The notes beneath the pieces were generated by a model. It had not been told where the DNA came from, searched no databases, and saw only the letters and a program-made list of their open reading frames with translations. The translations under genes were made by a program, and so were the position numbers. From Buttiauxella selenatireducens (lineage in GTDB: Bacteria; Pseudomonadota; Gammaproteobacteria; Enterobacterales; Enterobacteriaceae): 64,000 nt of DNA. The stretch covers positions 1,426,001 through 1,490,000 of the forward strand of contig NZ_CP133838.1 of the NCBI RefSeq assembly GCF_031432975.1. The letters run 5' to 3'. Shown one piece after another: positions 16,311 to 27,648 of the stretch (position 1 is the first letter of the stretch; every line of letters begins with the position of its first letter).

Positions 16311-16862
16311 CTAAGGTAACTCCGGCGGCAGCCACTCTTCTATTTCAATCAACACCAACAATGCAGAATCACCGCCGTACTCTTTCGGCGCCTGGTGAAA
16401 TGCCATGACATGTGGATGTTGCGCCAACCACAGCGGCGTTTGCTGCTTCAAAATATGTTTTCCATGCCCATGCATGACGCTTGCACAAAATACATGTTCA
16501 CGACGACAGGCTGCGATCAACGCCCCTAATTCCTGTTTCGCTTGCAGCTGCGTCAGGCCATGCAAATCGAGGAAAAGTTCTGGCGAATAATCACCTCGAC
16601 GAATTTTTTTAAGCTCAAAATGGCTGACGTCCTCGCGCACATATCGCGTCGGACCTTCCGTTGCCAACCGTGGCTGGAATTCATCGGAAAAATAATGGCT
16701 GGCATCGGCTTGCTCTTGTAACAGCCGTTTCACCGGGACTTCCTGGACTTTCTTGCGCATCGGGCGATGAACAATGGTGTCCTGAGTCAATTTTTTCGTG
16801 CCGCTCATCAAATCACGGAAAAGGTTCTGATCATCAACGCTGAGCGGAGTTTTCTTTTTCAT
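16311..16862 (-). CDS. smrB: Ribosome rescue nuclease SmrB
   Basis: SmrB is an endonuclease with a C-terminal Smr domain that cuts mRNA at collided ribosomes. From the ATG at 16862 the product is 183 residues, the same as E. coli. The frame is open upstream to 16919 but the extra 19 residues are basic and not conserved. The Smr domain (about residues 95-183) has Asp-Leu-His-Gly at 99-102, and His-Gly-His-Gly-Lys at 131-135, the motifs expected of active members. It is divergent from prmB. Confidence 0.95.
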   Translation of the reverse strand: MKKKTPLSVDDQNLFRDLMSGTKKLTQDTIVHRPMRKKVQEVPVKRLLQEQADASHYFSDEFQPRLATEGPTRYVREDVSHFELKKIRRGDYSPELFLDLHGLTQLQAKQELGALIAACRREHVFCASVMHGHGKHILKQQTPLWLAQHPHVMAFHQAPKEYGGDSALLVLIEIEEWLPPELP

Positions 16863-17033
16863 CTTTTTCTTGTCTCGCATTCGTTTTGTCGCCAGTTTAC
16901 CTGGTTTGCCGTCCATCACTAAATAAAACGGAACTTTCCCCGCAGTGACAGTAATTGAAATGCTGATTTGTCGCGGTCTTCATGGCAAACTAATCGATTA
17001 TTGAATTAGCGTGAACGGCCTGCGGAGGGCAAC

Positions 17034-17966
17034 GTGGATAAAATTTTCGCCGATGAGGCAGTGAATGAACTGCACACCATTCAGGATATGCTGCGCTGGG
17101 CAGTAAGTCGTTTTAGCGCCGCCAACATCTGGTATGGACACGGCACCGATAATCCGTGGGACGAAGCCGTTCAGTTAGTGCTGCCAAGCCTCTATCTGCC
17201 GCTGGATATTCCTGAAGATATGCGTACGGCACGCCTGACGCCAAGCGAACGTCATCGTATCGTTGAACGCGTCATTCGCCGTGTAAATGAGCGTATCCCG
17301 GTAGCTTATCTCACCAACAAAGCCTGGTTCTGCGGTCACGAATTTTATGTCGATGAACGTGTGCTGGTGCCGCGTTCCCCGATTGGTGAGCTTATCACTA
17401 ACCGCTTTGCGGGCCTGTTCGATCAGGAACCGCTGCATATTCTTGATATGTGTACCGGCAGCGGCTGTATTGCCATCGCTTGCGCTTACGAATTCCAGAA
17501 TGCAGAAGTCGATGCGGTCGATATTTCTCTTGATGCATTGGCTGTTGCCGAGCAAAACATTGCTGAGCACGGTCTGGAAAATCAAGTAACCCCAATTCGT
17601 TCCGACCTGTTCCGCGACCTGCCAAAAGTTCAGTACGACATTATCGTGACCAATCCGCCGTATGTGGATGCAGAAGATATGTCTGATCTGCCAGGTGAAT
17701 TCCGCTTCGAGCCTGAGTTGGGTCTGGCTGCGGGTAGCGATGGTCTGAAACTGGCGCGTCGTATTCTGGCATGTGCTCCAGACTACCTCGCTGATGGTGG
17801 CGTCCTGATTTGTGAAGTCGGGAATAGCATGGTACATCTGATGGATCAGTACCCGGATGTGCCGTTCACCTGGCTTGAGTTCGACAACGGCGGCGACGGC
17901 GTATTTATGCTGACCAAAGCGCAGTTGATCGACGCGCGTGAACACTTCAGCATCTATAAAGATTGA
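17034..17966 (+). CDS. prmB: 50S ribosomal protein L3 glutamine methyltransferase PrmB
   Basis: PrmB methylates a glutamine of ribosomal protein L3 (uL3). The 310-residue protein starts with GTG, preceded by the ribosome site CGGAGGG. It has an SAM-binding block Asp-Met-Cys-Thr-Gly-Ser-Gly (138-144) and the amide-binding motif Asn-Pro-Pro-Tyr at 207-210, the HemK/PrmC family signature. A hairpin with a T-rich tail follows and then aroC, as in E. coli. Confidence 0.97.
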   Translation: MDKIFADEAVNELHTIQDMLRWAVSRFSAANIWYGHGTDNPWDEAVQLVLPSLYLPLDIPEDMRTARLTPSERHRIVERVIRRVNERIPVAYLTNKAWFCGHEFYVDERVLVPRSPIGELITNRFAGLFDQEPLHILDMCTGSGCIAIACAYEFQNAEVDAVDISLDALAVAEQNIAEHGLENQVTPIRSDLFRDLPKVQYDIIVTNPPYVDAEDMSDLPGEFRFEPELGLAAGSDGLKLARRILACAPDYLADGGVLICEVGNSMVHLMDQYPDVPFTWLEFDNGGDGVFMLTKAQLIDAREHFSIYKD

Positions 17967-17976
17967 TCAGTACAGG

Positions 17977-18001
17977 CGGGCCGTTAGGCCCGTCTTCTTT
18001 T
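17977..18001 (+). terminator. Terminator or attenuator between prmB and aroC
   Basis: Stem CGGGCC/GGCCCG with a GTTA loop, followed by TCTTCTTTTG. The T tract is broken, so read-through to aroC is likely. Confidence 0.6.
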
Positions 18002-18043
18002 GTTAAACACAACGAAAATGACAACGGTAAGGAGCCGTGACAG

Positions 18044-19129
18044 ATGGCAGGCAACTCTATTGGACAAGTATTTCGCGTAACGACATTTGGTGAATCTCAC
18101 GGTGTGGCGTTGGGTTGTATCGTGGATGGTGTGCCGCCAGGCATTCCGCTGACCGAAGCCGATTTACAACACGATCTCGACCGCCGCCGTCCAGGCACTT
18201 CCCGCTATACCACGCAACGTCGTGAACCTGATCAGGTGAAGATCCTTTCCGGTGTATTCGAAGGGGTGACCACGGGTACGAGCATCGGTTTGCTGATTGA
18301 AAACACCGATCAGCGCTCGCAGGACTACAGTGCGATTAAAGATGTGTTCCGTCCTGGGCACGCTGATTACACCTACGAACAAAAATATGGCCTGCGCGAT
18401 TACCGTGGCGGTGGCCGCTCTTCCGCGCGTGAAACCGCAATGCGTGTGGCCGCTGGGGCTATCGCTAAAAAATATCTGGCGCATAAATACGGCATTATTA
18501 TTCGTGGCTGTCTGACGCAGATGGGCGATGTGCCGCTGGAAATTAAAGACTGGGAACTCGTTGAGCAGAACCCATTCTTCTGTCCCGATCCCGATAAAAT
18601 CGAAATTCTTGACGAACTGATGCGCGCGCTCAAAAAAGACGGCGATTCTATCGGTGCAAAAGTCACAGTGGTAGCAGATAATGTGCCGCCAGGTCTTGGC
18701 GAGCCCGTTTTCGACCGCCTGGATGCCGATATTGCCCATGCGTTGATGAGTATCAACGCGGTGAAAGGCGTGGAAATCGGCGATGGTTTTGGCGTAGTTA
18801 ACCTGCGTGGCAGCCAGAACCGCGATGAAATTACCAAAGAAGGCTTCCAGAGCAATCACGCTGGCGGCATTCTGGGTGGCATCAGCAGTGGTCAGCAAAT
18901 TGTCGCGAATATGGCGCTGAAGCCAACGTCCAGCATCATGGTTCCGGGCCGCACCATCAATCGGGAAGGCGAAGAAGTGGAGATGGTAACGCGTGGCCGC
19001 CACGATCCTTGTGTGGGTATTCGTGCCGTGCCGATTGCCGAAGCGATGCTGGCGATTGTTTTGATGGACCATATGCTGCGTCAGCGTGCTCAAAATGCTG
19101 ATGTTACTTTCCCTTTACCGCGCTGGTAA
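18044..19129 (+). CDS. aroC: Chorismate synthase AroC
   Basis: AroC makes chorismate from 5-enolpyruvylshikimate 3-phosphate, the last shared step of aromatic amino-acid synthesis, using reduced FMN. The 361-residue product has the family blocks GESHG near the start (residues 13-17), the RPGHAD block near 107, and GGRSSARET near 127. The ATG is preceded by AAGGAGCC. The stop is five bases before the mepA start, so mepA is probably cotranscribed. Confidence 0.98.
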   Translation: MAGNSIGQVFRVTTFGESHGVALGCIVDGVPPGIPLTEADLQHDLDRRRPGTSRYTTQRREPDQVKILSGVFEGVTTGTSIGLLIENTDQRSQDYSAIKDVFRPGHADYTYEQKYGLRDYRGGGRSSARETAMRVAAGAIAKKYLAHKYGIIIRGCLTQMGDVPLEIKDWELVEQNPFFCPDPDKIEILDELMRALKKDGDSIGAKVTVVADNVPPGLGEPVFDRLDADIAHALMSINAVKGVEIGDGFGVVNLRGSQNRDEITKEGFQSNHAGGILGGISSGQQIVANMALKPTSSIMVPGRTINREGEEVEMVTRGRHDPCVGIRAVPIAEAMLAIVLMDHMLRQRAQNADVTFPLPRW

Positions 19130-19133
19130 TGCG

Positions 19134-19958
19134 ATGAAAAAAACGCTCGTGGGGCTGCTGGCATTACTGGTCAGCGCCGCTACTTTTGCTGCGACACCGT
19201 GGCAGAAAATTAGTCATCCGATTGCGGGTAGCCCGCAATCTATCGGTGCTTTTTCTAACGGTTGTATCGTTGGAGCCCACGAGTTACCGCTCAATGATCC
19301 CCGTTACCAGGTGATGAGACAGGACCAACGTCGCTATTTCGGGCATCCTGATTTAGTGTCGTTTATTCAGCGCCTCAGCAATCAGACGACACAACTTGGT
19401 TTGGGTACCGTGCTGATTGGTGATATGGGCATGGCGGCGGGTGGGCGTTTTAACAGCGGTCATGCCAGCCACCAAAGCGGGCTGGACGTGGACATCTTCT
19501 TGCAGCTTCCTAAAGCGCGCTGGACCTCAGCTCAGCTCCTTAAACCACAAGCACTGGATTTAGTCGGCAGTGACAATCAGCATGTGGTGCCGAGTTTGTG
19601 GCAGCCTGAAATCAGCAGTCTGATTAAACTTGCTGCGAAAGATAATGATGTGACGCGCATCTTCGTCAACCCGGCGATTAAACAACAACTGTGTCTGGAT
19701 GCCGGGGCAGATCGTGACTGGCTGCGTAAAGTCCGCCCGTGGTTTGCGCATCGTGCACATATGCATGTCCGCCTGCGTTGCCCGGCAGATAGCCTTGAGT
19801 GTGAAGATCAACCGCTACCGCCGCCTGGCGACGGTTGTGGTGCAGAACTACAAAGTTGGTTTGCACCACCAGCACCGGGCAGCACGCCATCGAAGAAAAA
19901 AACACCTCCCCCAATACCGGCCTCTTGTCAGGCTTTACTTGATGAGCATGTTCTCTAA
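19134..19958 (+). CDS. mepA: Penicillin-insensitive murein endopeptidase MepA
   Basis: MepA is a periplasmic zinc LAS-family endopeptidase that cuts D-Ala-meso-diaminopimelate cross-links in peptidoglycan. From the ATG at 19134 it is 274 residues, as in E. coli. It has a signal peptide (about 1-20), the metal-binding block [10 protein letters not shown] near 110-120, and His-Met-His near 209. The frame is open 16 codons earlier, inside aroC, but those residues are not conserved. A basic and proline-rich tail precedes the conserved C-terminus. Confidence 0.96.
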   Translation: MKKTLVGLLALLVSAATFAATPWQKISHPIAGSPQSIGAFSNGCIVGAHELPLNDPRYQVMRQDQRRYFGHPDLVSFIQRLSNQTTQLGLGTVLIGDMGMAAGGRFNSGHASHQSGLDVDIFLQLPKARWTSAQLLKPQALDLVGSDNQHVVPSLWQPEISSLIKLAAKDNDVTRIFVNPAIKQQLCLDAGADRDWLRKVRPWFAHRAHMHVRLRCPADSLECEDQPLPPPGDGCGAELQSWFAPPAPGSTPSKKKTPPPIPASCQALLDEHVL

Positions 19959-19969
19959 CGGATGAGCTA

Positions 19970-20767
19970 ATGGAATGGTTTATGGTTTCCCCACTGATGC
20001 TGGTGGTGCTGTTTTTTGTTGCACTACTGGCGGGGTTCATTGATGCACTGGCGGGTGGGGGTGGTTTGCTAACTATCCCAGCGTTATTGGCAACAGGGAT
20101 GTCACCCGCTCAGGCGTTGGCAACCAATAAGCTCCAGGCGTGCGGTGGTTCGGTTTCAGCGTCTATCTACTTTGTTCGTCAAAAAGTGGTGAATTTGAAG
20201 GATCAGAAACTCAATATTCTGATGACCTTCATCGGTTCAACCAGTGGGGCATTACTGGTTCAGCATGTGCAGTCCGATGTGCTACGGCAAATCCTGCCCG
20301 TGTTGGTTATCGGTATCGGCCTCTATTTTTTGCTGATGCCAAAACTCGGAGAAGAGGACAGACAGCGCCGTTTATATGGCCTGCCATTTGCGTTGGTCGC
20401 GGGTGGTTGCGTCGGTTTTTACGACGGTTTCTTCGGCCCTGGTGCGGGTTCGTTCTATGCGCTGGCATTTGTCACGCTCTGCGGTTTTAATCTTGCCAAA
20501 TCTACCGCTCACGCCAAAGTGTTAAACGCGACGTCCAATTTGGGTGGTCTGCTGTTGTTTATCATCGGTGGGAAAGTGATTTGGGGAACCGGCTTCGTGA
20601 TGATGATCGGGCAGTTTTTAGGGGCGCGTATGGGATCGCGTCTGGTACTGAGTAAAGGGCAAAAACTGATCCGTCCGATGATTGTTATTGTCTCGGCGGT
20701 GATGAGTGCCAAACTCTTATTTGATAGCCATGGAACGGAGATCCTCCAGTGGTTGGGGGTAGCTTAA
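19970..20767 (+). CDS. yfcA: TSUP (TauE/SafE) family membrane transporter YfcA
   Basis: A 265-residue integral membrane protein of the sulfite/organosulfur exporter superfamily. It shows about eight hydrophobic helices and the conserved ATNKLQ block near residue 44, with a second similar half. The substrate is not known. It starts 12 bases after mepA and ends just before epmC, in the conserved aroC-mepA-yfcA-epmC-yfcL order. Confidence 0.92.
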   Translation: MEWFMVSPLMLVVLFFVALLAGFIDALAGGGGLLTIPALLATGMSPAQALATNKLQACGGSVSASIYFVRQKVVNLKDQKLNILMTFIGSTSGALLVQHVQSDVLRQILPVLVIGIGLYFLLMPKLGEEDRQRRLYGLPFALVAGGCVGFYDGFFGPGAGSFYALAFVTLCGFNLAKSTAHAKVLNATSNLGGLLLFIIGGKVIWGTGFVMMIGQFLGARMGSRLVLSKGQKLIRPMIVIVSAVMSAKLLFDSHGTEILQWLGVA

Positions 20768-20768
20768 G

Positions 20769-21329
20769 ATGACAACAGCAACGATGACAGAACACCATTA
20801 TCAGGAACTTATCGACATTTTCGATAACTGCTTTAAAGACGAATTTAATACACGTCTGATTAAAGGCGACGACGAACCGATCTATCTTCCAGCAGATGAG
20901 GAAATACCTTATCACCGCGTGGTGTTCGCTCATGGCTATTACGCCAGCGGAATGCATGAGATTTCTCACTGGCTCATCGCGGGTAAAGCTCGCCGTGAAC
21001 AGGTGGATTTTGGTTATTGGTATTGCCCGGACGGGCGTGATGCCGAAACACAGAGTCAGTTCGAAGATGTGGAAGTTAAACCGCAGGCGCAGGAATGGTT
21101 ACTGTGCATGACGGCAAATTTCCCGTTCAATGTGAGTTGCGACAACCTGAGCGGGGATGTTGACCCGGACAGGATTGCATTCCAACGCCGGGTTCATGCT
21201 CAGGTAATGATTTACCTGCAAGAGGGCATCCCAGCGCGCACGGCAAAATTGATTGAAGCGTTGCGAGCGTTTTATAAAACGCCGCCGCTGGCAGCGGAGC
21301 AGTTTCCGTGGCCGGAAGATTTAAACTAA
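20769..21329 (+). CDS. epmC: Elongation factor P hydroxylase EpmC (YfcM)
   Basis: EpmC hydroxylates the beta-lysylated lysine of elongation factor P. The 186-residue product has the His-Glu-Ile-Ser-His block near residue 62 and the DFGYWYCPDG block that mark the family. The first ATG is three bases after the yfcA stop, with GGGGGT upstream; an internal ATG five codons on would give the E. coli-like length. Either start gives the same core. Confidence 0.93.
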   Translation: MTTATMTEHHYQELIDIFDNCFKDEFNTRLIKGDDEPIYLPADEEIPYHRVVFAHGYYASGMHEISHWLIAGKARREQVDFGYWYCPDGRDAETQSQFEDVEVKPQAQEWLLCMTANFPFNVSCDNLSGDVDPDRIAFQRRVHAQVMIYLQEGIPARTAKLIEALRAFYKTPPLAAEQFPWPEDLN

Positions 21330-21356
21330 TTACCTGCAGAAAAAAGAGGAAGTACG

Positions 21357-21632
21357 ATGATCGCGGAATTTGAGACACGCATTCTGGCGCTAATTGATGA
21401 GATGGTTGAGACAGCCAGTGATGACGAACTGTTTGCCAGCGGTTATCTGCGTGGCCACCTGACTCTGGCGGTAGCGGACCTGGAACACGGTGAAGACCAC
21501 AGCCCGGATGCGCTTCACACAGCGGTGTCAAATAGCCTGGAGAAAGCTATTCAAGCGGGTGAGCTTTCGCCGCGTGACCAGTCTTTAGTGCTGGGGATGT
21601 GGGATAATTTGTACCAGAAAGCGCAGTTTTAG
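21357..21632 (+). CDS. yfcL: YfcL family protein
   Basis: A 91-residue acidic, mostly helical protein of unknown function. It matches E. coli YfcL closely ([11 protein letters not shown] and LSPRDQ blocks). It is the last gene of the aroC to yfcL cluster and starts with a good ribosome site (AAGAGGAAG). It is followed by a REP pair that separates it from convergent mnmC. Confidence 0.92.
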   Translation: MIAEFETRILALIDEMVETASDDELFASGYLRGHLTLAVADLEHGEDHSPDALHTAVSNSLEKAIQAGELSPRDQSLVLGMWDNLYQKAQF

Positions 21633-21633
21633 T

Positions 21634-21720
21634 TGCCCGTGGTGGATGTCGCTTACGCTAATCCACCCGACAACTGTTTTATCGTAGGTCGGATTAGCGT
21701 AAGCGACATCCGACACCCCT
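21634..21720. repeat. BIME-like pair of REP sequences between yfcL and mnmC
   Basis: Two inverted copies of a unit reading roughly GTCGGATTAGCGTAAGCGAC, one at about 21641-21670 and one at 21686-21716. They are placed at the convergent 3' ends of yfcL and mnmC, the usual location of enteric REP elements. Confidence 0.85.
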
Positions 21721-23720
21721 TATTTCACTTCTCTTCCCTTCAGTAACTTCCGCACCCAAAATCGATTGGGATTTAACGCCGCTAGTGTTTCGCTATCCAT
21801 TGGGACAGGCTCATCGCTCATTTGTGCTGCCAGAATCTCTGCTGCCAGTGGCGCGCTGCAAAGCCCCCTCGAACCGAGTGCCGCCAGCATAAACAAATTC
21901 GGATAAACCGGCGCAGTTATGGCATTTTCACGGCTTTCAACAAGCGTTGCATACGCTTCAAGTGTGGCGTTGTAGTCAGGAATGGAGCCAATCATTGGCA
22001 TATGATCGCGTGATGCACAGCGTACACCGCAACGTGCTTCTCCGGCGGAAACATCCACTTCTTGCGGCCATTGCCCTTCCGGTAGGCAGTTAATTAAACG
22101 CTGACGGTTATGTTGCTGATCTTCATCGTTATAGCGCATATCTTCCACGCCACGATGATAGCTTGCACCGATGCAATGCTGCTGATTCTTCGGATTTTGT
22201 GGCGTCAGATAGCCGTCGTAACACAATACCTGGCGTAATGCCGAGAGCGTTGGCGTCGTCGGAATATGGCTGACCTGGCCGCCTACAGCAGAAATCGGCA
22301 TTTTCTCGGTTTGCGAGAACTTATTGATTTTGTAGCCGTTGGCTAACACGACTGCTGCATGTTGCTGCGGTGCGTGTTCTGTAAACGACAACTGCCATGT
22401 ATCCGCAGTCAGTGTCAGGTTTTCCACGCGGTGCTGGTAATGCGTTTTTAGCCCCATCTTTTCTGCGAGTGACAGCACGCCTGCGGTGAGTTGAGCCGGG
22501 CATAACCAGCCACCGAGCGGGTAAGTTACGCCGCTATAACCGATTCCCACACCACATTGTTGAGCCACGCTTTGTGCATCGACTGCGTGTGCAAGCGCAT
22601 CCGGTAATTCGAGACTCAGCATTTGCTCAATTTTATGCTGACTTTTTTCATCCCAACCTAATTGCGTGACGCCACACCAGTCATGGTCAAATTCGACGGG
22701 CAGTGAGTCATACAAACGACGCGCAAAGGTAAAAGCGGCACTGAAAAAGGTTGCCAGCGAGGCGTCGTGTGTATTCAGCAATGGATAAAGCGCGCCCTGA
22801 CGATTACCGGAGGCACCCAGTGCCGGGGCTTCATCCTCGCAGTACAAGGTGACTTGCCATCCACGGCGCAGTAACGCCAGAGAGAGCAGGGCGCTGGCAA
22901 CGCCTCCGCCAATGATGGCGACCTCTTTACTTTGCGCGGCAGGGCGGGCGTACCACGGCGTGCGTGCAGCGGTTTCCAGCGCATTTTCTAAAATACCTGT
23001 GAGCATTTCCCGCTTGCGACCAAAGCCTTTGCTTTTAGTCATCGTGAAACCGGCGTCAATAAGACCCCGACGGACAAATCCAGCGGAGGTAAATGTAGCC
23101 AGCGTGCCGCCAGTACGAGCCAGTTTTGCCATCGCGTTAAATAGCTGCGGCGTCCACATATCTGGGTTTTTCGAGGGGGCGAAGCCATCGAGGAACCAGG
23201 CATCAACCTGATGATTTAATGTGTCATCTAATTGGGGGATGAGTTCGTTAATATCCCCAAACCACAGGTCTAATGTAATGCGCCCTTCATCCAGCAAAAG
23301 ACGATGACAACCGGCTATCGGCAATGGCCATTGTTGCTGTAATTGCTCAGCAAATGGTGCCAGTTCAGGCCAATGGGCATGGGCGGCACGTAAATCATCC
23401 GCCGTAAGCGGGAATTTTTCAAAACTAATAAAGTGCAGGCGCTGGAGGGGGGCATCTGGCTCTTTTAGGACGAAATCAGCAAAAGCTTCCCATAACGTCA
23501 GGAAGTTAAGTCCCGTACCAAAACCGCTTTCTCCAACGATAAACAGCGAGCGATCGTGAGTGGAAAATCGTTCTAACAGGCGGTTTCCACCGAGAAAGAC
23601 ATAACGAGTTTCCTCCAGTCCATTATCATTAGAGAAGTACACATCGTCGAACTCTCGGGATACAGGTGTACCTTCTTCGTTAAAGCCCAGATTGGCTGGT
23701 TGTATTGGGGCGTGTTTCAC
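21720..23720 (-). CDS. mnmC: Bifunctional tRNA mnm5s2U biosynthesis protein MnmC
   Basis: MnmC finishes the wobble-uridine modification of tRNA. The C-terminal FAD oxidase removes the carboxymethyl group and the N-terminal SAM methyltransferase adds the methyl. From the GTG at 23720 the product is 666 residues. The methyltransferase region (1-245) has the block [12 protein letters not shown]. The oxidase region has the FAD motif Ile-Gly-Gly-Gly-Val-Ala-Ser near residue 268. The frame is open 20 codons farther upstream, but that part is not conserved and would run into the fabB control region. Confidence 0.95.
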   Translation of the reverse strand: MKHAPIQPANLGFNEEGTPVSREFDDVYFSNDNGLEETRYVFLGGNRLLERFSTHDRSLFIVGESGFGTGLNFLTLWEAFADFVLKEPDAPLQRLHFISFEKFPLTADDLRAAHAHWPELAPFAEQLQQQWPLPIAGCHRLLLDEGRITLDLWFGDINELIPQLDDTLNHQVDAWFLDGFAPSKNPDMWTPQLFNAMAKLARTGGTLATFTSAGFVRRGLIDAGFTMTKSKGFGRKREMLTGILENALETAARTPWYARPAAQSKEVAIIGGGVASALLSLALLRRGWQVTLYCEDEAPALGASGNRQGALYPLLNTHDASLATFFSAAFTFARRLYDSLPVEFDHDWCGVTQLGWDEKSQHKIEQMLSLELPDALAHAVDAQSVAQQCGVGIGYSGVTYPLGGWLCPAQLTAGVLSLAEKMGLKTHYQHRVENLTLTADTWQLSFTEHAPQQHAAVVLANGYKINKFSQTEKMPISAVGGQVSHIPTTPTLSALRQVLCYDGYLTPQNPKNQQHCIGASYHRGVEDMRYNDEDQQHNRQRLINCLPEGQWPQEVDVSAGEARCGVRCASRDHMPMIGSIPDYNATLEAYATLVESRENAITAPVYPNLFMLAALGSRGLCSAPLAAEILAAQMSDEPVPMDSETLAALNPNRFWVRKLLKGREVK

Positions 23721-23796
23721 GTAAGTTACTCGTCTGGCAGGCAGTGAAAGGATAGTAACGATGTGTGCGAAGCGGCGCAAATTTCAGGCCGATTTG

Positions 23797-23812
23797 TCTG
23801 ATCGGACTTGTT
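23797..23812. promoter_or_regulatory. FadR activator site upstream of fabB
   Basis: TCTGATCGGACTTGTT, which fits the FadR consensus and is very like the FadR site before E. coli fabB. There FadR activates unsaturated fatty-acid synthesis. Confidence 0.75.
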
Positions 23813-23814
23813 CG

Positions 23815-23830
23815 GCGTACAAGTGTACGC
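23815..23830. promoter_or_regulatory. FabR operator upstream of fabB
   Basis: Palindrome GCGTAC-AAGT-GTACGC, directly next to the FadR site, as in E. coli, where FabR represses fabB in response to unsaturated acyl-CoA or acyl-ACP. Confidence 0.75.
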
Positions 23831-23877
23831 TATTGTGCCTGTCGAAATCCTAAACCGTGCAGTAGAAGAGGTATTGA

Positions 23878-25095
23878 ATGAAACGTGCAGTGATTACTGG
23901 TCTGGGCATTGTTTCCAGCATCGGTAACAACCAGCAGGAAGTCCTGGCATCTCTGCGTGAAGGTCGCCCGGGGATCACTTTCTCTCAAGAATTCAAAGAT
24001 TCTGGAATGCGCAGCCACGTGTGGGGTAACGTTAAACTGGACACCACCGGCCTGATTGACCGTAAAGTGGTCCGTTTCATGAACGATGCCTCTGTCTATG
24101 CTTACCTTTCAATGCAGCAAGCTATTGAAGATGCTGGTTTGAAAGAAGAAGTTTATCAAAGCAACCCGCGTGTTGGCTTGATTGCAGGTTCCGGTGGTTC
24201 TTCTAAATCTCAGGTGTTCGGTGCAGACGCAATGCGTAGCCCGCGCGGCCTGAAAGCGGTGGGTCCTTACGTTGTGACCAAAGCGATGGGTTCTGCGGTT
24301 TCCGCATGCCTCGCGACTCCGTTCAAAATTCACGGTGTGAACTACTCCATCAGCTCCGCCTGTGCGACTTCTGCGCACTGTATCGGTAACGCTGTTGAGC
24401 AGATTCAATTGGGCAAGCAGGACATCGTATTTGCTGGCGGCGGCGAAGAGCTGTGCTGGGAAATGGCCTGTGAGTTCGATGCAATGGGCGCACTGTCTAC
24501 CAAATACAACGAAGACCCGACTAAAGCTTCCCGTACTTACGATGCAAACCGTGACGGTTTCGTTATCGCAGGCGGCGGCGGTATGGTTGTGGTTGAAGAA
24601 CTGGAGCACGCTCTGGCTCGCGGCGCACACATCTACGCTGAAATCGTTGGCTACGGCGCAACGTCCGATGGCGCAGATATGGTTGCTCCGTCAGGTGAAG
24701 GCGCGGTGCGTTGCATGAAGATGGCAATGCACGGTGTTGATACGCCGATTGACTACCTGAATACCCACGGGACTTCTACGCCGGTTGGCGATGTGAAAGA
24801 ACTGGGCGCAATCAAGGAAGTCTTCGGTAATAACTCACCAGCAATGTCCGCGACCAAAGCGATGACAGGTCACTCTCTGGGTGCCGCAGGCGTGCAGGAA
24901 GCTATCTACTCTCTGCTGATGCTGGAGCACGGTTTCATCGCGCCAAGCATTAACATCGAAGTGTTGGATGAGCAGGCTGCGGGTCTGAACATCGTGACTG
25001 AAACGACCGAGCGTAAACTGAACACTGTGATGTCTAACAGCTTCGGTTTCGGTGGGACTAACGCCACTTTGGTGATGCGTAAAGTGACTGCTTAA
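23878..25095 (+). CDS. fabB: 3-oxoacyl-ACP synthase I FabB
   Basis: FabB elongates fatty acids and is essential for unsaturated fatty acids. The 405-residue thiolase-fold enzyme has the nucleophilic cysteine in Ser-Ala-Cys-Ala-Thr-Ser near residue 163, and the two catalytic histidines in THGTSTP (near 298) and [10 protein letters not shown] (near 333). It is controlled by FadR and FabR sites just upstream and ended by a strong terminator. Codon use is strongly biased, as for a highly expressed gene. Confidence 0.98.
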   Translation: MKRAVITGLGIVSSIGNNQQEVLASLREGRPGITFSQEFKDSGMRSHVWGNVKLDTTGLIDRKVVRFMNDASVYAYLSMQQAIEDAGLKEEVYQSNPRVGLIAGSGGSSKSQVFGADAMRSPRGLKAVGPYVVTKAMGSAVSACLATPFKIHGVNYSISSACATSAHCIGNAVEQIQLGKQDIVFAGGGEELCWEMACEFDAMGALSTKYNEDPTKASRTYDANRDGFVIAGGGGMVVVEELEHALARGAHIYAEIVGYGATSDGADMVAPSGEGAVRCMKMAMHGVDTPIDYLNTHGTSTPVGDVKELGAIKEVFGNNSPAMSATKAMTGHSLGAAGVQEAIYSLLMLEHGFIAPSINIEVLDEQAAGLNIVTETTERKLNTVMSNSFGFGGTNATLVMRKVTA

Positions 25096-25121
25096 TTTAT
25101 CGCAGAAAGTGATAGATCCTA

Positions 25122-25151
25122 ACGGGGTGCCAATGGCGCCCCGTTTTTTTT
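25122..25151 (+). terminator. Terminator after fabB
   Basis: Stem ACGGGGTGCC/GGCGCCCCGT around AAT followed by eight T residues. A strong intrinsic terminator. Confidence 0.9.
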
Positions 25152-25327
25152 GCTGTTTACAATTATTGACAGTATCAATCACCGAAGGCACTATTCATGC
25201 CTCAACATTATCATTTTGATAATGCGTAAGCGTTCAACGTCAACCAACGCACCTTTAATCTGAACGTTCAGAGGGAAAGGGCGTGGTGGTTTCCTCGCCT
25301 TACTCTGCAATAAATGGAGTAAGCAGT

Positions 25328-26509
25328 ATGTCTGCATTGATTGATTCTCAACTAAAAAATAGCCGACCAGAAAATAAGTCTTTATTTAACATCACCTTTG
25401 CGGTGTTTCTCACTTATATGACTGTTGGCTTGCCGCTGCCCGTTATCCCACTTTTTGTTCACAACCAACTCGGCTATGGCAACACCATGGTGGGGATTGC
25501 TGTTGGGATTCAATTCCTCGCAACGGTTTTAACGCGTGGTTACGCAGGGCGATTGGCCGATCAGCAAGGTGCGAAGCGTTCGACTTTGCAGGGAATGTGC
25601 GCCTGCGCATTCGCGGGCGTCGCTTATCTGCTGGCGGCGTTGTTGCCTGTTGATGCGATGGCGAAATTCGGTTTGCTGATTGTCGGTCGTTTGATTCTTG
25701 GTTTTGGTGAAAGCCAACTGCTTACCGGCAATCTCACCTGGGGTATGGGGCTCGTTGGCCCGGCGCGTTCAGGTAAAGTGATGTCCTGGAATGGGATGGC
25801 AATTTATGGCGCATTAGCGGCTGGCGCGCCTCTGGGGTTGCTGTTGAATAGCCACTGGGGGTTTGTTGCGCTGGGTGTATCGACTATTGCGTTGCCATTG
25901 GTAGCCTGGGCGTTCAATGGCCGTGTTCGCGCTGTTCCTGCGCATAAAGGTGATCGTCCGTCGCTGTTTGCGGTCATTGGGCTTATCTGGAAACCAGGAT
26001 TGGGTCTGGCGTTGCAGGGCGTGGGTTTTGCCGTTATTGGCACGTTTGTTTCGCTCTACTTTGCAGTCAATGGCTGGGCCTGGGCCGGTTTCACACTCAC
26101 CGCATTTGGTGGTGCTTTTGTCCTGATGCGTGTGTTTTTTGGCTGGATGCCTGACCGATTTGGCGGCGTGCGCGTGGCACTGGTTTCACTGGTAATAGAA
26201 GCTGTTGGGTTAGTGTTGTTATGGCAAGCGCCAGGGGCGGGTATTGCGTTAATGGGGGCGGCACTCACGGGTTGCGGTTGTTCGCTGATATTCCCGGCGC
26301 TCGGGGTTGAAGTGGTAAAACGCGTTCCGGCACAAGTGCGTGGTACAGCACTGGGCGGCTATGCTGCGTTTCAGGATATCTCTTACGGTGTCGCTGGCCC
26401 ATTGACGGGATTATTAGCGACATCAATGGGTTATCCTTCGGTGTTTTTGGCAGGGGCGATATCAGCGGTAGTGGGAATCTTTGTTACGCTGATCGCTTTT
26501 CGCAAGTAA
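25328..26509 (+). CDS. yfcJ: MFS transporter YfcJ
   Basis: A 393-residue member of the major facilitator superfamily with about twelve membrane helices. It carries the RxxADxxGAKR loop motif near residue 77 and the [10 protein letters not shown] block, closely matching E. coli YfcJ. The substrate is not established. The ATG at 25328 has GGAG eight bases upstream; the frame is open 15 codons earlier, but without a ribosome site. Confidence 0.93.
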   Translation: MSALIDSQLKNSRPENKSLFNITFAVFLTYMTVGLPLPVIPLFVHNQLGYGNTMVGIAVGIQFLATVLTRGYAGRLADQQGAKRSTLQGMCACAFAGVAYLLAALLPVDAMAKFGLLIVGRLILGFGESQLLTGNLTWGMGLVGPARSGKVMSWNGMAIYGALAAGAPLGLLLNSHWGFVALGVSTIALPLVAWAFNGRVRAVPAHKGDRPSLFAVIGLIWKPGLGLALQGVGFAVIGTFVSLYFAVNGWAWAGFTLTAFGGAFVLMRVFFGWMPDRFGGVRVALVSLVIEAVGLVLLWQAPGAGIALMGAALTGCGCSLIFPALGVEVVKRVPAQVRGTALGGYAAFQDISYGVAGPLTGLLATSMGYPSVFLAGAISAVVGIFVTLIAFRK

Positions 26510-26512
26510 TCT

Positions 26513-26536
26513 TTGCCACCCTTTGCGGGGTGGCAA
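26513..26536. terminator. Stem-loop between yfcJ and flk
   Basis: Stem TTGCCACCC/GGGTGGCAA with a 6-base loop between convergent genes. There is no long T tract; a weak terminator. Confidence 0.5.
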
Positions 26537-26540
26537 TCTG

Positions 26541-27545
26541 CTATATCACTATCCACAGTAAAATCATCACCACAATCAATGCGACAAAGGCCATCCCTGG
26601 GTGAGCACTGATCAACTTCATCGGCTCGATAAACGGCGACAATATTGGGCTGGCGATGGGGTGAACATGATGAACCTCAAGCGCAGCTGGCAGGCGTTCC
26701 GCCCGCTTCAAAAACACCTGATTCAAGATATCCTGCACCTGCGCGGTGGTCAGTAATGTCTGAGGCGTCGCTTGAAAACGCTGGAGTGAATAATCGGTAA
26801 TTTCTTTCCATTCAGCAGGTTCCAGTGGCTGTTTAAGCGCGGCCTGGAGAGTATGCAGTGTCGGCGTATGCTGCTGGCTCAATGTTTGACGCGCCTGGAG
26901 CCATGTGGTCAGCAAAGTGAAGTGTTTTGCTGGGATCAGATCGCCCGTTTTCACCCCAGACAGCTCAAGCATCGACTGCCAGATTAGCTTTCCAGACTCG
27001 CCCGTCGCGGCAGCCAGCTTAGCAACTTGTTTATTTAACGCGTTATGTTCAGCCGGAAGCAGCGGGCGATCGGTCGCCTGGCGCTGTTGCGGTTGCGGAA
27101 TCGCCAACTGGTTATTTTGTAACAGCGTCAGGACGCTTTTTAATTGCTCAGGCGTGAGTTGGCTCAGTGCGCTCTGACCAAATTGCTGGCGAATATAGTC
27201 GCTAACGGCCTGGCGATTATTGCCCTGGGGCAGAAGCTCGCTAAGTTGCTGAACGACCTGGCGGTTGGCGTGAGTGGTCTGGGCATTGCCCAGACGCTGA
27301 TTGAGATTTTGTTCAGCCGCCGGAAAGTGACGCGATAATAAAGGTGTTTCACTTTTAAGCCCGAGATCATGCTTGAGTCCCGCCCACACTTCGGCACTTT
27401 GTTGCTGACTGAGTGCAACAAGGCGCGTGACCAGACGTTCCAGTACGGTACGTTGCTGAGTGGAAAGCGGAAGTTCGCCGGCCGCTGAAGGTGTGGAGGG
27501 GGGTTCCCCCGGAGGGTGCGCTGTCACCCCCTGAATGGGTTGCAT
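26541..27545 (-). CDS. flk: Flagellar hook assembly/regulatory protein Flk
   Basis: A 334-residue protein related to Flk (RflH), which in Salmonella prevents premature secretion of hook-length substrates. It has a long Gln-rich, helical cytoplasmic part with LLSRHFPAAE and PLLPAEHNAL blocks, and one C-terminal membrane helix (about residues 310-334), so it is tail-anchored. It is divergent from pdxB, as in E. coli. No flagellar genes are in the window. Confidence 0.93.
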   Translation of the reverse strand: MQPIQGVTAHPPGEPPSTPSAAGELPLSTQQRTVLERLVTRLVALSQQQSAEVWAGLKHDLGLKSETPLLSRHFPAAEQNLNQRLGNAQTTHANRQVVQQLSELLPQGNNRQAVSDYIRQQFGQSALSQLTPEQLKSVLTLLQNNQLAIPQPQQRQATDRPLLPAEHNALNKQVAKLAAATGESGKLIWQSMLELSGVKTGDLIPAKHFTLLTTWLQARQTLSQQHTPTLHTLQAALKQPLEPAEWKEITDYSLQRFQATPQTLLTTAQVQDILNQVFLKRAERLPAALEVHHVHPIASPILSPFIEPMKLISAHPGMAFVALIVVMILLWIVI

Positions 27546-27648
27546 AGTCTAAAATCCTTTATCGATCCCCGGCTCAAGTATGCCAGGACGCCAGATTATG
27601 GCACACTATCAGGCTTATTCTCGACGATTAACAGACAGGTAGCGTAAC